NCBI RefSeq assembly: GCF_964059175.1
Contig: NZ_OZ060418.1
Location: forward strand, 186,001 to 250,000
Reading direction: 5' to 3'
Length of the DNA stretch: 64,000 nt
DNA from: Buchnera aphidicola (Brachycaudus tragopogonis)
GTDB lineage: Bacteria > Pseudomonadota > Gammaproteobacteria > Enterobacterales > Enterobacteriaceae
Positions 62,494-64,000 of the stretch are shown here, piece after piece. Each line of letters starts with the position of its first letter. Positions within the stretch are counted from its first letter, which is position 1. A program made the position numbers and the translations under genes. The notes beneath the pieces are model-generated. The model did not search any database. It saw only the letters and a program-made list of their open reading frames with translations, and was not told the origin of the DNA.

Positions 62494-63435
62494 TTATCCT
62501 TGTAATTCTGCTATGCGTAATATAGAGCTTCGAGCTCTAGGGTTATTTTTTATCTCATTTTGAGTAGGCAATACACGATCAATAATTTTTAATTTACATA
62601 TTTTTAAGGTTTGTATTTGCTTTTCTGTAATAGCCATTCCATAGGGTACTATTGCTTTTGTGCTATGTTTTATCATAAATCTTTTAACTATTCTATCTTC
62701 TAGAGAATGAAAGCTAATAATTGATAATCTTCCCCCAGGTTTTAATATTTTTAATGTATCTTCTAAAACTTTTTTAATTTCTTCCAATTCTTGATTAATA
62801 TAAATTCGAATCGCTTGAAAACTTCTTCGTGCTGGATGTTTTTTAAATTGATTTCTTATTGGTGTAGCTTTTTTTATAATATCAACTAATTCTAAAGTAC
62901 TTGTTATTTTTTTGATTTTATTATTATTTTTAATTGCACTAGCTATTTTTTTTGAAAAACGTTCTTCTCCAAAATTTTTTAAAACAGAAGAAATTTCATT
63001 AACATTGCTTTTAAACAGCCAATCTGCAGCAGAAATTCCACAATTAGGATTCATACGCATATCTAAAGGACCATCATTTTTAAACGAAAAGCCTCTATTA
63101 CAATCGTCAATTTGAAATGAAGACACTCCTAAATCAAATATAATTCCATTTACTTTTCCTATTATTTTTTTATTTTTCGCATAATTAAATAATTGAGAAA
63201 AATTTTCATTAATAATGCTGAAACGAGAATCTTGAATATTATTACCTATACGAACTGAATTGGGATCTCTATCAATAGAATACAGTTTTCCATTTTTTCC
63301 TAATCGTTTCAAAATTTCATTTGAATGCCCACCAAATCCAAATGTCGCATCAATATAAATGCCACTTTTTTCTATTTGTAAAGAGTCAATTAATTCTTTT
63401 TTCATTACTGGAATATGTTTGAGTTTATAGTTCAT
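62494..63435 (-). CDS. rsmH: 16S rRNA (cytosine1402-N4)-methyltransferase
   Basis: RsmH (MraW) N4-methylates C1402 in the ribosomal P site. The AdoMet motif [14 protein letters not shown] lies near residue 35, with the [11 protein letters not shown] block and [14 protein letters not shown] near the C terminus. I start at ATG 63435 ([15 protein letters not shown]), giving 313 residues as in E. coli. Upstream mraZ is missing. It is the first gene of the dcw cluster here and ends two bases before ftsL. Confidence 0.97.
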   Translation of the reverse strand: MNYKLKHIPVMKKELIDSLQIEKSGIYIDATFGFGGHSNEILKRLGKNGKLYSIDRDPNSVRIGNNIQDSRFSIINENFSQLFNYAKNKKIIGKVNGIIFDLGVSSFQIDDCNRGFSFKNDGPLDMRMNPNCGISAADWLFKSNVNEISSVLKNFGEERFSKKIASAIKNNNKIKKITSTLELVDIIKKATPIRNQFKKHPARRSFQAIRIYINQELEEIKKVLEDTLKILKPGGRLSIISFHSLEDRIVKRFMIKHSTKAIVPYGMAITEKQIQTLKICKLKIIDRVLPTQNEIKNNPRARSSILRIAELQG

Positions 63436-63473
63436 AATAGAATATATATGATATAAAATAAGAAGATAAGATT

Positions 63474-63502
63474 CATGGTCATTTTTATTAAAAATGGCCA
63501 TG
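63474..63502 (-). terminator. Possible ilvH terminator
   Basis: CATGGTCATTTTT (63474-63486) pairs with AAAAATGGCCATG (63490-63502), 13 bp with one G-U and a 3-nt loop, in the gap between ilvH and rsmH. The minus-strand tail is only moderately T-rich. Confidence 0.48.
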
Positions 63503-63546
63503 TTTTTTGAACGTTTTTATAAAAAATTATTAAGATAAATTTAAAT

Positions 63547-63593
63547 TTTTTTGAATATTTTTATTACATATTCAAAAAATTTGTAATAAAAAT
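63547..63593 (-). promoter_or_regulatory. Two mutually exclusive hairpins after ilvH
   Basis: Arms 63547-63557 and 63569-63579 (11 bp) form one stem. Segment 63557-63568 can instead pair with 63582-63593 (12 bp). The alternatives share the central segment and cannot both form fully. They lie about 90 bp after ilvH; a termination role is the simplest reading. Confidence 0.35.
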
Positions 63594-63682
63594 GTTTTAG
63601 TAGATACATTTGATTAATATATTTTTTTTAAATATTTTATGGATTTTAATAATCTTAAATGTTTTAAATTATAATATTTTTT

Positions 63683-64000
63683 TTATCCGCGAGAAATGCC
63701 AACAATTCCAGAACGAGTCACTTCAATAACTTCTGACATATTACGTATTATTTTTAAAAAAGAGTCTAATTTTTTTGTTTTACCAGATAGTTGAAGTATA
63801 TATGATGTAGATGTAATATCTACAATTTGTCCTCGGAATACTTCTGTAATATGTTTGACATCATCTTTTTTATAGTTATTTATTTGAACTTTTAATAACA
63901 TAATTTCGCGTTCTATATAAGAAGATTGACCAATTTGTGCTACTCTTAACACATCTATTAATTTGTGTAGTTGTTTTTCAATTTGTTCAATTGCTTTTTC
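63683..64000 (-). CDS. ilvH: Acetolactate synthase III small subunit, 3' part
   Basis: IlvH is the regulatory subunit of acetolactate synthase, the first common step to valine, leucine and isoleucine. The frame is open to the window edge (about 105 codons), so the N-terminal ACT domain is mostly outside. Visible blocks [32 protein letters not shown] and [14 protein letters not shown] match E. coli IlvH; the C terminus stops five residues earlier. ilvI should lie beyond the window. Its pathway also provides ketoisovalerate for PanB. Confidence 0.95.
   Translation of the reverse strand, partial: EKAIEQIEKQLHKLIDVLRVAQIGQSSYIEREIMLLKVQINNYKKDDVKHITEVFRGQIVDITSTSYILQLSGKTKKLDSFLKIIRNMSEVIEVTRSGIVGISRG

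Noticed and set aside
63436-63501. N-terminal 22-codon extension of rsmH
   Set aside because: ATG 63435 gives the family N terminus HIPVMKKEL and the E. coli length; the extension overlaps the hairpin after ilvH.
1-64000. Mobile elements, phage genes, CRISPR arrays or transferred islands
   Set aside because: No transposase, integrase, spaced repeats or compositionally foreign block was seen; all genes have enterobacterial orthologues in familiar neighbourhoods.

Overview
The window is a stretch of the reduced, very A+T-rich chromosome of a Buchnera aphidicola strain, the obligate intracellular symbiont of aphids. The evidence is near-complete collinearity with Enterobacteriaceae gene blocks, proteins that align almost end to end with E. 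coli orthologues but are rich in Lys/Asn/Ile, tiny intergenic spaces, a tmRNA with the tag ANNKQNYALAA, and no mobile DNA, phage, CRISPR array, tRNA or rRNA gene that I can see. Gene content and order look like a Macrosiphini/Aphidini-type Buchnera; the exact host cannot be fixed from sequence alone.

Layout. 0-2.3 kb: end of prfA, then prmC and sirB1 (translation release). 2.3-6.6 kb: nadE, ackA-pta. 6.6-12.9 kb: yfaE-nrdB-nrdA (deoxynucleotides) and gyrA on the minus strand. 13-22 kb: a DUF2076 protein, a peroxiredoxin, ung, grpE, nadK, bamE, tmRNA, grxD, rnt, sodA, pth, ychF. 22-27 kb: thrABC behind an attenuator-like hairpin. 27-38.8 kb: hpt, panC/panB, dksA, truA, mrcB, secA-mutT, coaE, guaC. 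39-44.3 kb: aceE-aceF-lpd. 44.6-47.7 kb: speE-speD, mtnN, erpA. 47.9-63.4 kb: the dcw division and cell-wall cluster, rsmH-ftsL-ftsI-murE-murF-mraY-murD-ftsW-murG-murC-ddlB-ftsA-ftsZ, all on the minus strand, lacking ftsQ and lpxC. 63.7-64 kb: 3' part of ilvH.

Together the genes supply threonine, pantoate/pantothenate and branched-chain amino-acid synthesis (host provisioning), acetyl-CoA and acetate metabolism, a full peptidoglycan precursor and division pathway, and minimal DNA, RNA and protein quality control.

The most notable signal is a set of reading-frame breaks, each lying exactly in a long A tract: ung (10 A), murC (10 A), murE (11 A) and ftsL (14 A). In each case conserved homology continues on the other side in another frame, and a change of one or two A restores a nearly ungapped alignment. 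Three of the four are in the dcw cluster, where in-frame long A tracts (murF 13 and 10, ftsW 10, ftsI 10, a second 10 in murE) are also common. Transcriptional slippage at poly(A) tracts, known in Buchnera and Blochmannia, could make functional protein from these genes; sequencing error or real decay are the alternatives. Other points worth a look are the thr leader, an 85-nt near-perfect hairpin after lpd, an overlapping sigma70/sigma32-like promoter before grpE, and competing hairpins after ilvH. I found no undescribed multi-gene system.
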